A stretch of 64,000 nt of DNA from WS-7 sp036505295 (GCA_036505295.1 DASXTQ010000042.1:20734-84733); one strand, 5' to 3'; positions 33,821-42,774 are shown, numbered from the stretch's first letter. Made by a program: numbers and translations. Notes: generated by a model not told the origin, from the sequence alone.

Positions 33821-33826
33821 GCCCCG

Positions 33827-36800
33827 TCAAGATACGGGCGCCTTTGGAGTGATCGCCGACAGAGTGGAGGACACATGAGGACTCCCGAGGTAGGTCTTGC
33901 GGTCGTCAGCATTGAGTCTACCGGCAATCTCTCGGATGATCCTCAGAGCATGGGTCGAACGCGATTGCGCGGCCCTTACGTCCCCGCGTTGGGAAGCAAG
34001 CCTTCCCAATGCATAGCTCATTTTCCACGCGGCCTCCAACACTCCAGCAGTTTCCGCGTAGGCGAGAGCGCGCTCCATCGTCGGCACCAAGACGCTGGCA
34101 CTGTCGATGTAGGGGTTCTCAGTTATGATCTCAGCCAGGGCTACACCTCCATGGATCTGGATGAGAACGAGACCTTGGGATTCGGCATTCAGAATCAGGC
34201 TGATGATCGCCCCTACCGCAGCATTTGGATCAAGTTTGGAATTCAACCTCTGCATTTCGATCTGGACCCCAGGTAGATCCTCCCAGTCCAACGTTTCGAG
34301 CAAGGCTTTCTCGGCCTTCGCGAGGAAACTCCTCGCTGCTTCTGGATCGCCCTGAATCGACGCAATTCTCCCGAGTAACCAATCCAACCTGGGCTTTACT
34401 TCAAGCGAGCCGTAATCATTCACAATTCGCTGAGCATCCCGCACCAGCGTCTCCGCTTCGGCATATGAGCCAATGTGAAACAAGGTCAAAGCTTCCAGCT
34501 CCATAGCTTTGGCCATTTGGCCGAGGTCGTTCAACGCCTCAGCCGTAGCCCTTCCGTGCCGCGCCATGTCGATCGCCTCCATATACTCAGCAAGGAGGAT
34601 CCGGTTGATGGCAGCCCCTGAACAGGCGGCAACGAATTCGAATGCACTTCCCATACGGACCGCCCAACGAGACGACAACGCGTGCTGATCAACCGCTTCG
34701 CGGATTCTGCCGAGTGCGTATAGGATTCCGCCACGATTGGAGAGGATGCGAGCCTTGAATGAGTCGTAGCCGGACCTCTCCGCGATATCCCATGCTTCTG
34801 TGATCCAATCCAGTGATTCTGGCACCTTGCTTGAATAGAACGCAGCTGTTGAAAGGGCATTGCAGATACGCATCCGCCAGTAATCGTTACAGTTGAATTC
34901 GAGCCCTCTTTCCAGGATCCGTGTGGCTTCTGCACGCTCTCCCGTCCGTACCAGCGCTGCCCCAAGCCCATATGTCAGGGAGGCCAACTCATCATCGATG
35001 CCGGGCGTGCCCTCGTAAAGCTCCAGGATCTTGCGAATCCTCTCTATCGCTGCACGCCGAGTCTCACCCCCTCGGTGCCGCCACTCTATCTCTGCGAGTC
35101 CCGCGTGGCTGCGCAGAAGCAAGACGGGATCAGGATTCCCACGTGCGAGATCTATCGCGCTTGAAAACCGCACGCCGGCCTCATCTAGTCTCCCCAACGA
35201 TGCGAATATGACGCCCAATTGGTACTCACGTGATGCCCTTAGCGGCCCGGAATCTGGTTCGGTCTCCCAGGGAAATTGCTCGCGCAGATAAGACTCTGCT
35301 CGTTTGTCATCGCCGGCCTTATGGAGAATCTCGGAAAGCATTAGGGATACTTCGCGCGCCAATTTGATGTCCTTGGTTTCAGTTACGATTCCAAGGCAGC
35401 GCTCAAGTCGGGAACCGGCTCGGCGATAATCCCCCCGCTTCGCAGCCTCCTCTGAGGCCCATAGGCCTTCGCGCAAGGCCCCGGAATCTGGTTGATAGGC
35501 CAAAGCGAGGTCCGCTCTTTCCTCCCTACTCAGGGGTCCATCTCCCAAGGCGAGTAGGGAGAGCGCGCAGCGCTCTCGCAGCACCTCCCCGGCCCTCTCG
35601 CGAACGACCACGCGTATACCTTCAGAAGAGATCTTCACTCGCGATCCAGACAACCTAATCCATCCCTTCGCGTGTAACCCGGCGAGTAGGTCAGGCCCCA
35701 GATCACGGTCGAATATCAATTCACTCTGGGTTGAAGGAACCCCCGAAGGCAGGATCTCTAGAGTTACGAGGGTCCGCTTCTCATTCTCGCTTAGCCGATC
35801 CCAGGCCGAAGACCAGGGATCCAGGATCCCAGGAATCTGGATTGACTGAATTTGCTGATTCTCCCGGAAGAACCAACAGTTCTCGCGACGTGCAATGAGG
35901 TGCTGCTTGATGAGCGAAAGTATCGCGGCGCTAAGGGCCCGGCCGTTCCCACCTGAGATCTCGTTGATCTTAGAAACAAGAGGCCTTTCAAATCGGGAAC
36001 CGCCCAGATATCCATTTACAAATCCAGGGATATCGACCAGAGAAAACGGTGGCAGTATTAGTTCGCTCTCAAATGATTCGAGCTGGGTGATAGGAATTGT
36101 TGTAAGAGCGACGAGCAGTACCCTTCTTCTCTCGGATCGCTCAAGAGAAAGGGCCCACAAGTACCGCGCTAGCGGGCGAAATACCCCAACCATCGCATCT
36201 GCATCATCGGAAGATGGCGTTGTCCAGACGATGATAGAATCATCGCTCGCTGAGGCCCACAGTTCCTCCGCGATGCCAGCAGGGCTCTCACCGCTCTCGG
36301 TCACAGCGTTCCCCAATAGCTGACGAATCTGGACCGCCAGGGTTGAATCCGTAGCGAGAGATAATTGAACAGGCCGAGCACCCCTGGAGATCGCCCGTTG
36401 CGCGACCTCCTCCATCAGGGCCCTTTTCCCAATCCCCGGTTCCCCTGTGACATAGAGCAAAGTCGGCGTGCCGGGCTCCTCCGAGAACAGCAATCTCTCG
36501 ATCTCCGCAATTTCCTTCTCGCGTCCGACGAGCTTCCCGCCAAGGATCTCACCAATGCGATCCTCGACGCCGAAGCCCTCCATGAATTCGTCGGCGCTGC
36601 CCTGCCTGAGCCCGGGCTGGCGCTCCAGCGCGCGCATGACGACACGCTCGAGATCCACGGGCACTCGAACGCCATGCACGCCCGGCGAAGGAACCCAACC
36701 CTCGAGTTGCCCCGAGATCACTTCTCGTACGGTACGTCCCTCGAAAGGATGCTTGCCGGTAAGGGCTTCATACGCCATCACGCCGACCGAATACAGATCA

Positions 36801-37333
36801 CTCCGAACATCGGCGGGCGCGCCCTCCCAGACTTCGGGAGCCGCATACCCGGGCGTCCCGGAGAGTCCAGCCGCGGATCCGCCGCTCCCTCCCATTCCGA
36901 CGTCGGTGATCTTCACGACCCCACCGGCGCCCAACAGAATGTTTCCGGGCTTCAAGTCCCCGTGGATTTCTCCGTGGCAGTGGAGGTGCGCGAGCCCGCG
37001 TAGGAGGCTTGTCAAAATGCGCCGGACCTCATCCGCGGACTGCGGCTCGCCCATTTTCCGTACCCAATCGGCCCCCTCGATGAACTCCATCGTGTAGTAG
37101 GCCTCGCCGGAGGGCAGCGCGCCCCAGTCGAAGACCTGGATCAGGTTCTCGTGGCGTATTTGGCGGAGGGTGTCGAACTCGCGTCGAAGGAACGCTGATT
37201 CGGCGGGTGTGACCAGCTTCAACGCAAGCTCGCGATCGCGTATCGAGTCATAAACCCGATACACGCGGCTCGAGCCCCCCTCACCGAGGAGGGAACGGAC
37301 TTCGTAACGCTTTGGAATCGACGGGGATGTCAT
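33827..37333 (-). CDS. Serine/threonine kinase-like protein with AAA/STAND ATPase and TPR array
   Basis: A 1168-residue multidomain regulator. Residues 10-260 are a eukaryotic-type kinase: glycine loop LGEGGSSRVYRVYD, Lys39 in ALKLV, HGDLKPGNILL at 124-134, TDVG at 143-146 in place of DFG, and the APE motif AAPEVWEG. HGD lacks the usual Arg of HRD, so activation-loop control may be absent, but the catalytic Asp and Asn remain. A P-loop ATPase follows, with Walker A GEPGIGKRA near 297-305, resembling STAND or PknK-type regulators. From about residue 620 to the end there is a long helical TPR array. ATG 37333 is the conserved start. It is convergent with the small lipoprotein. Sigma-70-like TTGACG (37395-37400) and TAGGGT (37372-37377) with 17 bp between precede it on the minus strand. 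Confidence 0.88.
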   Translation of the reverse strand: MTSPSIPKRYEVRSLLGEGGSSRVYRVYDSIRDRELALKLVTPAESAFLRREFDTLRQIRHENLIQVFDWGALPSGEAYYTMEFIEGADWVRKMGEPQSADEVRRILTSLLRGLAHLHCHGEIHGDLKPGNILLGAGGVVKITDVGMGGSGGSAAGLSGTPGYAAPEVWEGAPADVRSDLYSVGVMAYEALTGKHPFEGRTVREVISGQLEGWVPSPGVHGVRVPVDLERVVMRALERQPGLRQGSADEFMEGFGVEDRIGEILGGKLVGREKEIAEIERLLFSEEPGTPTLLYVTGEPGIGKRALMEEVAQRAISRGARPVQLSLATDSTLAVQIRQLLGNAVTESGESPAGIAEELWASASDDSIIVWTTPSSDDADAMVGVFRPLARYLWALSLERSERRRVLLVALTTIPITQLESFESELILPPFSLVDIPGFVNGYLGGSRFERPLVSKINEISGGNGRALSAAILSLIKQHLIARRENCWFFRENQQIQSIQIPGILDPWSSAWDRLSENEKRTLVTLEILPSGVPSTQSELIFDRDLGPDLLAGLHAKGWIRLSGSRVKISSEGIRVVVRERAGEVLRERCALSLLALGDGPLSREERADLALAYQPDSGALREGLWASEEAAKRGDYRRAGSRLERCLGIVTETKDIKLAREVSLMLSEILHKAGDDKRAESYLREQFPWETEPDSGPLRASREYQLGVIFASLGRLDEAGVRFSSAIDLARGNPDPVLLLRSHAGLAEIEWRHRGGETRRAAIERIRKILELYEGTPGIDDELASLTYGLGAALVRTGERAEATRILERGLEFNCNDYWRMRICNALSTAAFYSSKVPESLDWITEAWDIAERSGYDSFKARILSNRGGILYALGRIREAVDQHALSSRWAVRMGSAFEFVAACSGAAINRILLAEYMEAIDMARHGRATAEALNDLGQMAKAMELEALTLFHIGSYAEAETLVRDAQRIVNDYGSLEVKPRLDWLLGRIASIQGDPEAARSFLAKAEKALLETLDWEDLPGVQIEMQRLNSKLDPNAAVGAIISLILNAESQGLVLIQIHGGVALAEIITENPYIDSASVLVPTMERALAYAETAGVLEAAWKMSYALGRLASQRGDVRAAQSRSTHALRIIREIAGRLNADDRKTYLGSPHVSSTLSAITPKAPVS

Positions 37334-37371
37334 GAGAAAGGGCGCGCCTAGCCGGCCGGACGCGGAGCTAG

Positions 37372-37400
37372 ACCCTACGCCCGGCTCGGCGAGGCGTCAA
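37372..37400 (-). promoter_or_regulatory. Possible sigma-70 promoter for the kinase-TPR gene
   Basis: On the minus strand TTGACG (37395-37400), a 17-bp spacer and TAGGGT (37372-37377). The -10 is poor, but the -35 is good and the distance to the kinase ATG at 37333 is reasonable. Confidence 0.4.
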
Positions 37401-37433
37401 CCAAGGCGCGGGCTGGCGCGGACAAGGGCTCAT

Positions 37434-38024
37434 TCACCCGCCCGCCGCTATGGATTCAAGGCGAGCTTTGACCGCGGGCCACTCATCGTCCGTAATGCTG
37501 AAATAGACCGTGTCGCGCACGACCCCCCGGTCGCTGATCGCATGCTTACGAAGGGTACCTTCCTCCTTCGCACCAATTCGGAGAATCGCGTCTCGCGAAC
37601 GACGGTTGAGCGCGTTCGTCTTGAGCTCGACGCGCCGGCAGTGCCAAGTGTCAAAGGCGTGGCTCAGCATCAGGTATTTCGCCTCGGAATTCACGTGGGT
37701 GCGCTGAAAGGTTCGGCCGACCCAAGTCCATCCGATCTCGACCCGGCCGTGGTTGGGCTCGATGCTGCCGAAACGGGTGCACCCGAGAACTCGCCCGGTC
37801 ACGCGATCCACCGTCGCGAACGGGAGCGCCTTCCTCTCGGCCTGCGCGCGGAGCGCCTCCTCCAGATACCGCAGAAGATCGTCACGTGTGTCCACAACAT
37901 TGAGCGTCCAGCGCCATAGCTCGGGATCCAGGCCGATTTCAGCCAGCCCCTCGAAATGCCGATCGAGCGTGAGCGGCTCCAGGCGGATGCGGATGCCCTG
38001 CAGGGTTACGGGGATGATTTCCAT
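37434..38024 (-). CDS. GNAT-family N-acetyltransferase (RimJ/RimL-like)
   Basis: A 196-residue acetyltransferase of the RimL-like group, using acetyl-CoA on an amino group of a protein or small molecule. Visible are LEPLTLDRHFEGLAEIG at the start, RVLGCTRFGSIEPNHGRVEIGW as the central beta region, NSEAKYLMLSHAFDTWHCRRVELKT over the acetyl-CoA site, and NALNRRSRDAILRIGAKEEG. ATG 38024 is used because the N-terminus is normal there; an upstream open frame to 38396 is not supported. It is a single gene between the kinase and the pilin genes; substrate unknown. Confidence 0.86.
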   Translation of the reverse strand: MEIIPVTLQGIRIRLEPLTLDRHFEGLAEIGLDPELWRWTLNVVDTRDDLLRYLEEALRAQAERKALPFATVDRVTGRVLGCTRFGSIEPNHGRVEIGWTWVGRTFQRTHVNSEAKYLMLSHAFDTWHCRRVELKTNALNRRSRDAILRIGAKEEGTLRKHAISDRGVVRDTVYFSITDDEWPAVKARLESIAAGG

Positions 38025-38080
38025 GGGTGGCCCGATATAGCCAGATGCAAGGGGCAACGTCCCCATCATTTTGCGAGGCC

Positions 38081-38095
38081 TGGCACGCGGCAAGC
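38081..38095 (+). promoter_or_regulatory. Possible sigma-54 promoter upstream of the pilin gene
   Basis: TGGCACGCGGCAAGC has a perfect -24 TGGCACG and a GC at the ten-base distance, though the -12 reads AAGC instead of TTGC. A second similar match, CGGCACGCGCCATGC, lies at 38138-38152. Type IV pilin genes are often sigma-54 dependent, so at least one may be real, but GC-rich DNA yields such matches by chance. Confidence 0.4.
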
Positions 38096-38256
38096 CGGAA
38101 CTCCAAGCCCGACAACGGGGCCGACGGCCTACCCGTCCGGCACGCGCCATGCGAATTGACCGGTGCGAGTCCCTCCCTGAAGTTGGCCACTCCAACTTCG
38201 ACGGATTGACGCAAGCGTACCCTAGGCGGCAAGGCAGAAGGGAATCGGAGGAGATC

Positions 38257-38640
38257 ATGAGGACTGTACTGAGAAGCGAAGGTGGTTTCACCCTGATCGA
38301 GCTGGTGATCGTCATCGTAATCCTTGGCATTCTGGCGTCGGTCGCGATCCCGAGATACGAGGACATGCGCGAGCAGGCGCGGGTGTCCACGCTCAAGGGG
38401 CAGCTGGGTTCGATCCGCTCCGCGGTTGCGATTCAGTACGCCCGCAACGCGCTGACCAGCAGCGCCGGGTTCCCCACGCTCGACGGAACGATTTTCGCGG
38501 ATGCCCGTGTCCCCAAAGAGCCGGTGATGAACTCGAACGCGGTAAAGACGACCGCCGGTGTCGACAACGCGGGTGGCTGGCAGTACACCCAGACGAGCGG
38601 CATGGTGAAGGCCAACCTGAACGCCTATTCAAGCTACTGA
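38257..38640 (+). CDS. Type IV prepilin-like protein
   Basis: A 127-residue type IV pilin or pseudopilin. The short leader ends SEGG and is cleaved before FTLIELVIVIVILGILASV, with the conserved Glu at position +5 of the mature chain. The remaining sequence (PRYEDMREQARVSTLKGQLGSIRSAVAIQYAR) is the usual alpha1-C helix and short globular part. ATG 38257 has GGAGGAG upstream. No prepilin peptidase, ATPase or secretin gene is nearby, so it is an orphan pilin; it could be the major pilin of a system encoded elsewhere or a minor pseudopilin. A good terminator follows. Confidence 0.9.
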   Translation: MRTVLRSEGGFTLIELVIVIVILGILASVAIPRYEDMREQARVSTLKGQLGSIRSAVAIQYARNALTSSAGFPTLDGTIFADARVPKEPVMNSNAVKTTAGVDNAGGWQYTQTSGMVKANLNAYSSY

Positions 38641-38659
38641 TAAACGCCGTCGAGGGCGC

Positions 38660-38698
38660 GGGCGAGCGGCGGAGCGCAGCCGTTCGCCCGATTTTTTT
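38660..38698 (+). terminator. Rho-independent terminator of the pilin gene
   Basis: Stem GGGCGAGCGGC (38660-38670) with GCCGTTCGCCC (38679-38689), one G-T wobble, eight-base loop, then GA and a seven-T run (38692-38698). It is the clearest terminator in the window. Confidence 0.88.
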
Positions 38699-38753
38699 GC
38701 TCGCCGGACGGGGCAGGGCCACGGCATGTATCGCCCGAATGCCCCGGTGACTG

Positions 38754-39761
38754 CTACTTCCGCTTGGCGCGTTGCCCGGTGGGCGGGCCCTTGAGCGCTT
38801 CGTCCGGTCGCCTCGCGGGCCTTTGAATCACCTTCGCTACGGCCTTGGCCTCCCGCATCACGGAGAGCTGAAACACATCGGGTCGCGCGTAATGGCCAGC
38901 GACGTCGAGCATCCATCGGGCGCCCGCCAGCGTGCGCGGGTCGACTTCGGCGTAGAGGATGCCTTCCTCTTCGTGGAGTGGGCCGGCGATGAATTTTCCT
39001 TCCGGATCGATGATCGCGCTGTCCCCGGCGTTGATCCATTGTCGCTCTTCCGGGTAGAAGCGCTTGTGTCCGTACCGGTCGGGGATGTCGTTCCGGTGAA
39101 AGGCCTGGCAGGAGTTGACCACCCACACGCCCCCTTCCCTGGCGATGTGTCGCACGGTGGAGAGCCAGGGCTCGCCGCGGTCCCAAGTCGATGCCACATG
39201 GATGCGCGAGCCCCACGCGTACATGGCGTAGCGCGCGAGCGGCATGTAGTTCTCCCAGCAGATGAGGCCGCTCATCTTGCCGATCGGCGTGTCGTAAACC
39301 TGTAACGTGCTCCCGTCCCCTTGGCCCCACATGAGACGCTCGCCGCCGGTGGGAACGAGCTTCCGATGGCGGCCGACGAGCTTCCCCTTCGGGTCAACGA
39401 AAAGGAGCGTGTTGTAGAGCGACGCGCCGCTCGCCTCGGTGTTCCGCTCGTTCACGCCGATCACGAGAAAGACGCCGGCATCACGCGCCTCATCGCAGAG
39501 ACGGCGGGTGGCTTCGCCCGGGATCTCCACCGAGTTCTCGACCAGCTCTGCGTAGAGCTCATCGATGAGGGGCTCGCGGGCAGGGAGCGTCCAGACCCAA
39601 TCGGGATAACCGGGGATGAGAGCCTCCGGGAACACGACGAGCTTCGCGCCGGCCGCGGCCGCTTCGCGCAGGTAGCGGCAGGCCTTCTCGACGGTACCCT
39701 CGCGACTCAGGAAGACGGGTGCGATCTGAACGGCGGCGATTTTGTAAGGCGCGGATGTCAC
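38754..39761 (-). CDS. Nitrilase (nitrile aminohydrolase)
   Basis: A 335-residue carbon-nitrogen hydrolase of the true nitrilase subgroup, converting nitriles to carboxylic acids and ammonia. The Glu-Lys-Cys triad lies in LVVFPEALIPGYPDW, HRKLVPTGGERLMWGQGDGS and GLICWENYMPLARYAMY; the CWENYMPL form is typical of nitrilases rather than amidases. GTG 39761 with GGAGG four bases upstream is the start; a longer open frame to 39944 overlaps the upstream gene and is rejected. It follows the rhodanese-MBL gene by 13 bp and is likely its operon partner. The basic C-terminal tail is an addition of about 30 residues. Confidence 0.9.
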   Translation of the reverse strand: MTSAPYKIAAVQIAPVFLSREGTVEKACRYLREAAAAGAKLVVFPEALIPGYPDWVWTLPAREPLIDELYAELVENSVEIPGEATRRLCDEARDAGVFLVIGVNERNTEASGASLYNTLLFVDPKGKLVGRHRKLVPTGGERLMWGQGDGSTLQVYDTPIGKMSGLICWENYMPLARYAMYAWGSRIHVASTWDRGEPWLSTVRHIAREGGVWVVNSCQAFHRNDIPDRYGHKRFYPEERQWINAGDSAIIDPEGKFIAGPLHEEEGILYAEVDPRTLAGARWMLDVAGHYARPDVFQLSVMREAKAVAKVIQRPARRPDEALKGPPTGQRAKRK

Positions 39762-39774
39762 GAGACCTCCGCCT

Positions 39775-40884
39775 CTAGGAAATCGCGCAGCGGTTCGCGC
39801 CGGCCTCGAGCTCCGTGGGATCTCCTTGCGGAAAGGCGCCCGACTCGTTGAGGCGTACGATCTCGAGGTGATGGGGCGGCGTCGCGGGAATGCGCGACAG
39901 AAGGGTCTCGACGAAGCCTTCCTCGGTTGCGCGCAGCATCTCAACCTGCCGGATCACTTCGGCCAGCGCCGCTCCGCACGGCTTCCCGTCGAACGGGATC
40001 GGCTCGCTCGTGTGGCATGGAAGAATCCACGTGTCGGGCGGCAGCTTGACGATCCGCTGCAGCGTTCCATAGAGCGCGTGTGCCCTCTGCCGCGCCTCGG
40101 CCGCGTTCGCCGCCAGGTCGGGGCGCCCCACAGCCCCGGGGAAGAGCGTGTCGCCGGTCAAGAGCGCCCGCCCATCAACCAGATAGCACGTGCTCTCCAG
40201 CGTGTGACCGGGAGTGTGGAGCACCTGGATTGCGGATGTGCCGATCGTGATGGTGTCGCCTTCCTTGAGCGGGAGGAACGGATACGTGATGCGGTCCTGA
40301 GCGGGGAGATAGATCTTCGCCTGACATCGTTCGGCGAGCGGCCGCGAGCGCGAGAGATGGTCCGCGTGAACGTGGGTATCGATCACGTGGGTGATGGTGA
40401 ATCCCCGCTCCTTCGCGATCCGAAGATAGATGTCCGGATCGACCGATGCATCGACGACCGCGGCTTCGCTTCCGCTGCCGACGATATAGGAGAGACAGCC
40501 CTTTCCCGTCCGGCGCACCTGAATGATCTGCGCGTTCGAGCGAATCGGAGTCACCTCCGCGAGATTCCACGCAAGGCTCCACGCCTTCATTCCACCCTTC
40601 AGCGAGAGCGCCTGAACGCCGCGCTCTCGAAGCGCGCGCACAGCCAGGAGGCTGGTGTTCCCTCTGGCGCAAACCGCAACGACCGGCTGCCCGGGCGGCA
40701 GCGACACGCCGGCGAACGGCGAGGCGCTACTCGTGCGCAGCGCCACGTGCGGATCGAGGTGGAGACTTCCGGGGATGCTCCACTCCTCCCGCTCCACGGC
40801 GGGGCGAATATCAAGCACCGTCACCGGGCGGCCGCTCTCGAGCCAATCCCTGAGCGCATCTACACCGATGTCAATCGACTCCAC
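39775..40884 (-). CDS. Rhodanese / metallo-beta-lactamase fusion (persulfide dioxygenase-like)
   Basis: A 369-residue fusion. Residues 5-115 are a rhodanese with catalytic Cys in AVCARGNTSLLA. The rest is a metallo-beta-lactamase domain with THVHADHLSRSRP (HxHxDH), THTPG-type His in VLHTPGHTLEST, GDTLF and LPCHTSEP, as in ETHE1-like persulfide dioxygenases that oxidise glutathione persulfide to sulfite. Known fusions such as CstB have the domains in the opposite order, MBL first. ATG 40884 is the start. It is probably co-transcribed with the nitrilase gene and lies next to a divergent YeiH-family transporter, which suggests sulfur detoxification, perhaps with cyanide or nitrile metabolism. 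Confidence 0.86.
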   Translation of the reverse strand: MESIDIGVDALRDWLESGRPVTVLDIRPAVEREEWSIPGSLHLDPHVALRTSSASPFAGVSLPPGQPVVAVCARGNTSLLAVRALRERGVQALSLKGGMKAWSLAWNLAEVTPIRSNAQIIQVRRTGKGCLSYIVGSGSEAAVVDASVDPDIYLRIAKERGFTITHVIDTHVHADHLSRSRPLAERCQAKIYLPAQDRITYPFLPLKEGDTITIGTSAIQVLHTPGHTLESTCYLVDGRALLTGDTLFPGAVGRPDLAANAAEARQRAHALYGTLQRIVKLPPDTWILPCHTSEPIPFDGKPCGAALAEVIRQVEMLRATEEGFVETLLSRIPATPPHHLEIVRLNESGAFPQGDPTELEAGANRCAIS

Positions 40885-41047
40885 AGATGCCTCCGATGGA
40901 ACAACGCTGGCCTCGTCGGGACGAAGGGTTCGGCCCGCCTATGATAGGCGACCCGCGGTCCCTGGGGGAAGGTCGATGCTCATGCCCCGATTCGCGGTGG
41001 CGGACTGCCCGTAAATAGCCTAGGGTAGCGGTGTTGGACTCGAAGGA

Positions 41048-42148
41048 ATGGAGCCCCCCAAAGATCATGCGATGACCGGCGCGCGCGCGCGGTTCCTCCC
41101 TTACGCTCCCGGTCTCGTTCTCGCCGTAGCCTGCGCGATCACCGCCCGCCTGCTGCACGGGCTCCTTCCCCCCAAGCCCGCCGCCGTACTCGGCGAGGTC
41201 GTGGTCGCGGTGCTCCTCGGCCTCATCATCGGAAACGCAATCGCGCTTCCGCGTCTTTTCGCACCGGGAATCCGGTTCTCCTTCCATTCGCTTCTCCGCG
41301 TGGCCATCGTGATCCTCGGAGCCCAATTCTCATTCATGCAGGTCGTGGCCATCGGCGGGAAAGCCGTGGTCATGATCGTGATCTTGATGACGCTCGCCCT
41401 CACCGTCGCCCACGTCCTGGGCCGCGTCGCCGGTGTTCCTCGCAGGCTGGCCACCTTGATCGGCGTGGGCACCGCGGTCTGCGGCAACACCGCGATCACG
41501 GCGACGGCACCGGTCATCCGGGCCGAGGACGAGGAAGTTTCGTTCGCCGTTGCGACCAACACCCTCTTCGGTACAGCCGCGGTATTCCTTTATCCGATGC
41601 TGGGACACTGGATCGGGCTTTCGAGCGCGGCCTTCGGCACCTGGGCGGGCACCGCGGTCAACGACACCTCCCAGGTAGTCGCGACGGGCTTCGCGTACAG
41701 CGACATGGCCGGAAGGGTCGCGACGGCCGTGAAGCTCACACGGAACGCGCTCATGGGCGCGGTCATTCTGGTGATCGGGCTGATCTACGCCCGGGATGCG
41801 GCCGTCGGGGCGAGCGGCGGCTCCACCCAGGGCACGTTCGCGACCTGGACCCGCGTCCGACAGTCCATCCCCGGGTTTGTGCTCGGTTTTCTGCTCCTGG
41901 CCCTCCTCAACACCGTGGGAGCGATCGCCCGGATGGGAATGCTCATCGGAAGGGACCTTTCTCACGACCTCCAGACGATCTCGCGGTTTTTGATCCTCGT
42001 CGCGCTAGCGGGGGTGGGTCTCAGCACGCGCGTGAGCGCCATGAAACGGATCGGCGCGACCCCGTTCCTTGTTGGATTCGCCACGGCGGCGACGACCGCC
42101 GTCGCAAGCTATCTATTGATTCGTTGGCTGGGTCCGGCCGGAGGTTGA
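41048..42148 (+). CDS. YeiH/YadS-family membrane protein (putative sulfate exporter family)
   Basis: A 366-residue integral membrane protein with about ten hydrophobic helices. The family landmarks are LRVAIVILGAQFSFMQVVAIGG, GTAVCGNTAITATAPVIRA, GTAVNDTSQVVATGFAYSD and LVALAGVGLSTRVS. It is annotated in databases as a putative sulfate exporter, but no transport has been shown for most members. ATG 41048 is taken as the start; a second ATG lies eight codons downstream. It is divergent from the rhodanese-MBL gene, which supports a sulfur-related role. Its 3' end overlaps the next convergent gene by 40 bp. Confidence 0.9.
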   Translation: MEPPKDHAMTGARARFLPYAPGLVLAVACAITARLLHGLLPPKPAAVLGEVVVAVLLGLIIGNAIALPRLFAPGIRFSFHSLLRVAIVILGAQFSFMQVVAIGGKAVVMIVILMTLALTVAHVLGRVAGVPRRLATLIGVGTAVCGNTAITATAPVIRAEDEEVSFAVATNTLFGTAAVFLYPMLGHWIGLSSAAFGTWAGTAVNDTSQVVATGFAYSDMAGRVATAVKLTRNALMGAVILVIGLIYARDAAVGASGGSTQGTFATWTRVRQSIPGFVLGFLLLALLNTVGAIARMGMLIGRDLSHDLQTISRFLILVALAGVGLSTRVSAMKRIGATPFLVGFATAATTAVASYLLIRWLGPAGG

Positions 42149-42774
42149 TCGGGCAGGCCGCCGGCCGAATCTGGAATGGACGACCCTGCCGCAGGGGTGC
42201 GCCCTCCACTCCGAAGATACGGCGCAAGCCTTTGGTGAATTCTCTGAAACGGCTGCATCAGGAGCATTCCGAAAAAAACAATCGCCACGGTAACCGCGAA
42301 GGTCCAAACCCAATGACGCAGGCGGAAGCGCCGGGCGGTCGGGGCTGCGATGATGAGCCCGAGAATGGCCGCAATCAGAACCATCGCGTCGAAGCTCCCG
42401 CGCTGCCAGTAGACGTCGTCGAGGTGAAGCCACATCCCGAACTCGTCGAACGTCAGGGCGAGCCCGACGCCGTAGAGAATCGCCGCCCGGGCGATACCAC
42501 GGCTGTCCGGACGGAGGAAGATCAGGTAGGCGCCCACCCCAACCAGGATGAAAATCCCGTAGTTCAGGTGATGAACGTGGGTTTGCCCGAAGCGGAGATA
42601 GAAGTCACGCATGAACCCGATGGCCATCATGAGGGCCATGCTACGAGCAATCGCGAATGTGAGGATGAAGGCAACGAACACACGGCGCGCGAGCCGTGTC
42701 GGACCCATGGGTTGTTCTTCGGGCGGAAGGTCGTTCGGCTCGATCTCGCGAGGGGCGTCGGTGATCACGGCCAC
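42109..42774 (-). CDS. Integral membrane protein with THVHHLNYG motif, unknown function
   Basis: A 221-residue protein with five or so transmembrane helices (FVAFILTFAIARSMALMMAI, YGIFILVGVGAYLIFL, AAILYGVGLALTFDEFG, FDAMVLIAAILGLIIAAP and WVWTFAVTVAIVFFGMLLM). A His-rich motif QTHVHHLNYG follows the first helix, and DEFGMWLHLDDVYW adds further acidic and His residues; this could be a metal site. I do not recognise a named family. GTG 42774 gives the longest frame; ATG 42708 (MGPTRLARR) is an alternative. The last 40 residues are Pro- and Gly-rich. It is convergent with and overlaps the YeiH gene. Confidence 0.75.
   Translation of the reverse strand: MAVITDAPREIEPNDLPPEEQPMGPTRLARRVFVAFILTFAIARSMALMMAIGFMRDFYLRFGQTHVHHLNYGIFILVGVGAYLIFLRPDSRGIARAAILYGVGLALTFDEFGMWLHLDDVYWQRGSFDAMVLIAAILGLIIAAPTARRFRLRHWVWTFAVTVAIVFFGMLLMQPFQRIHQRLAPYLRSGGRTPAAGSSIPDSAGGLPDQPPAGPSQRINR

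Noticed and set aside
38137..38152. Second -24/-12-like site before the pilin
   Set aside because: CGGCACGCGCCATGC fits only the GG/GC spacing; such matches are common in GC-rich DNA, so it is not listed as a separate feature.
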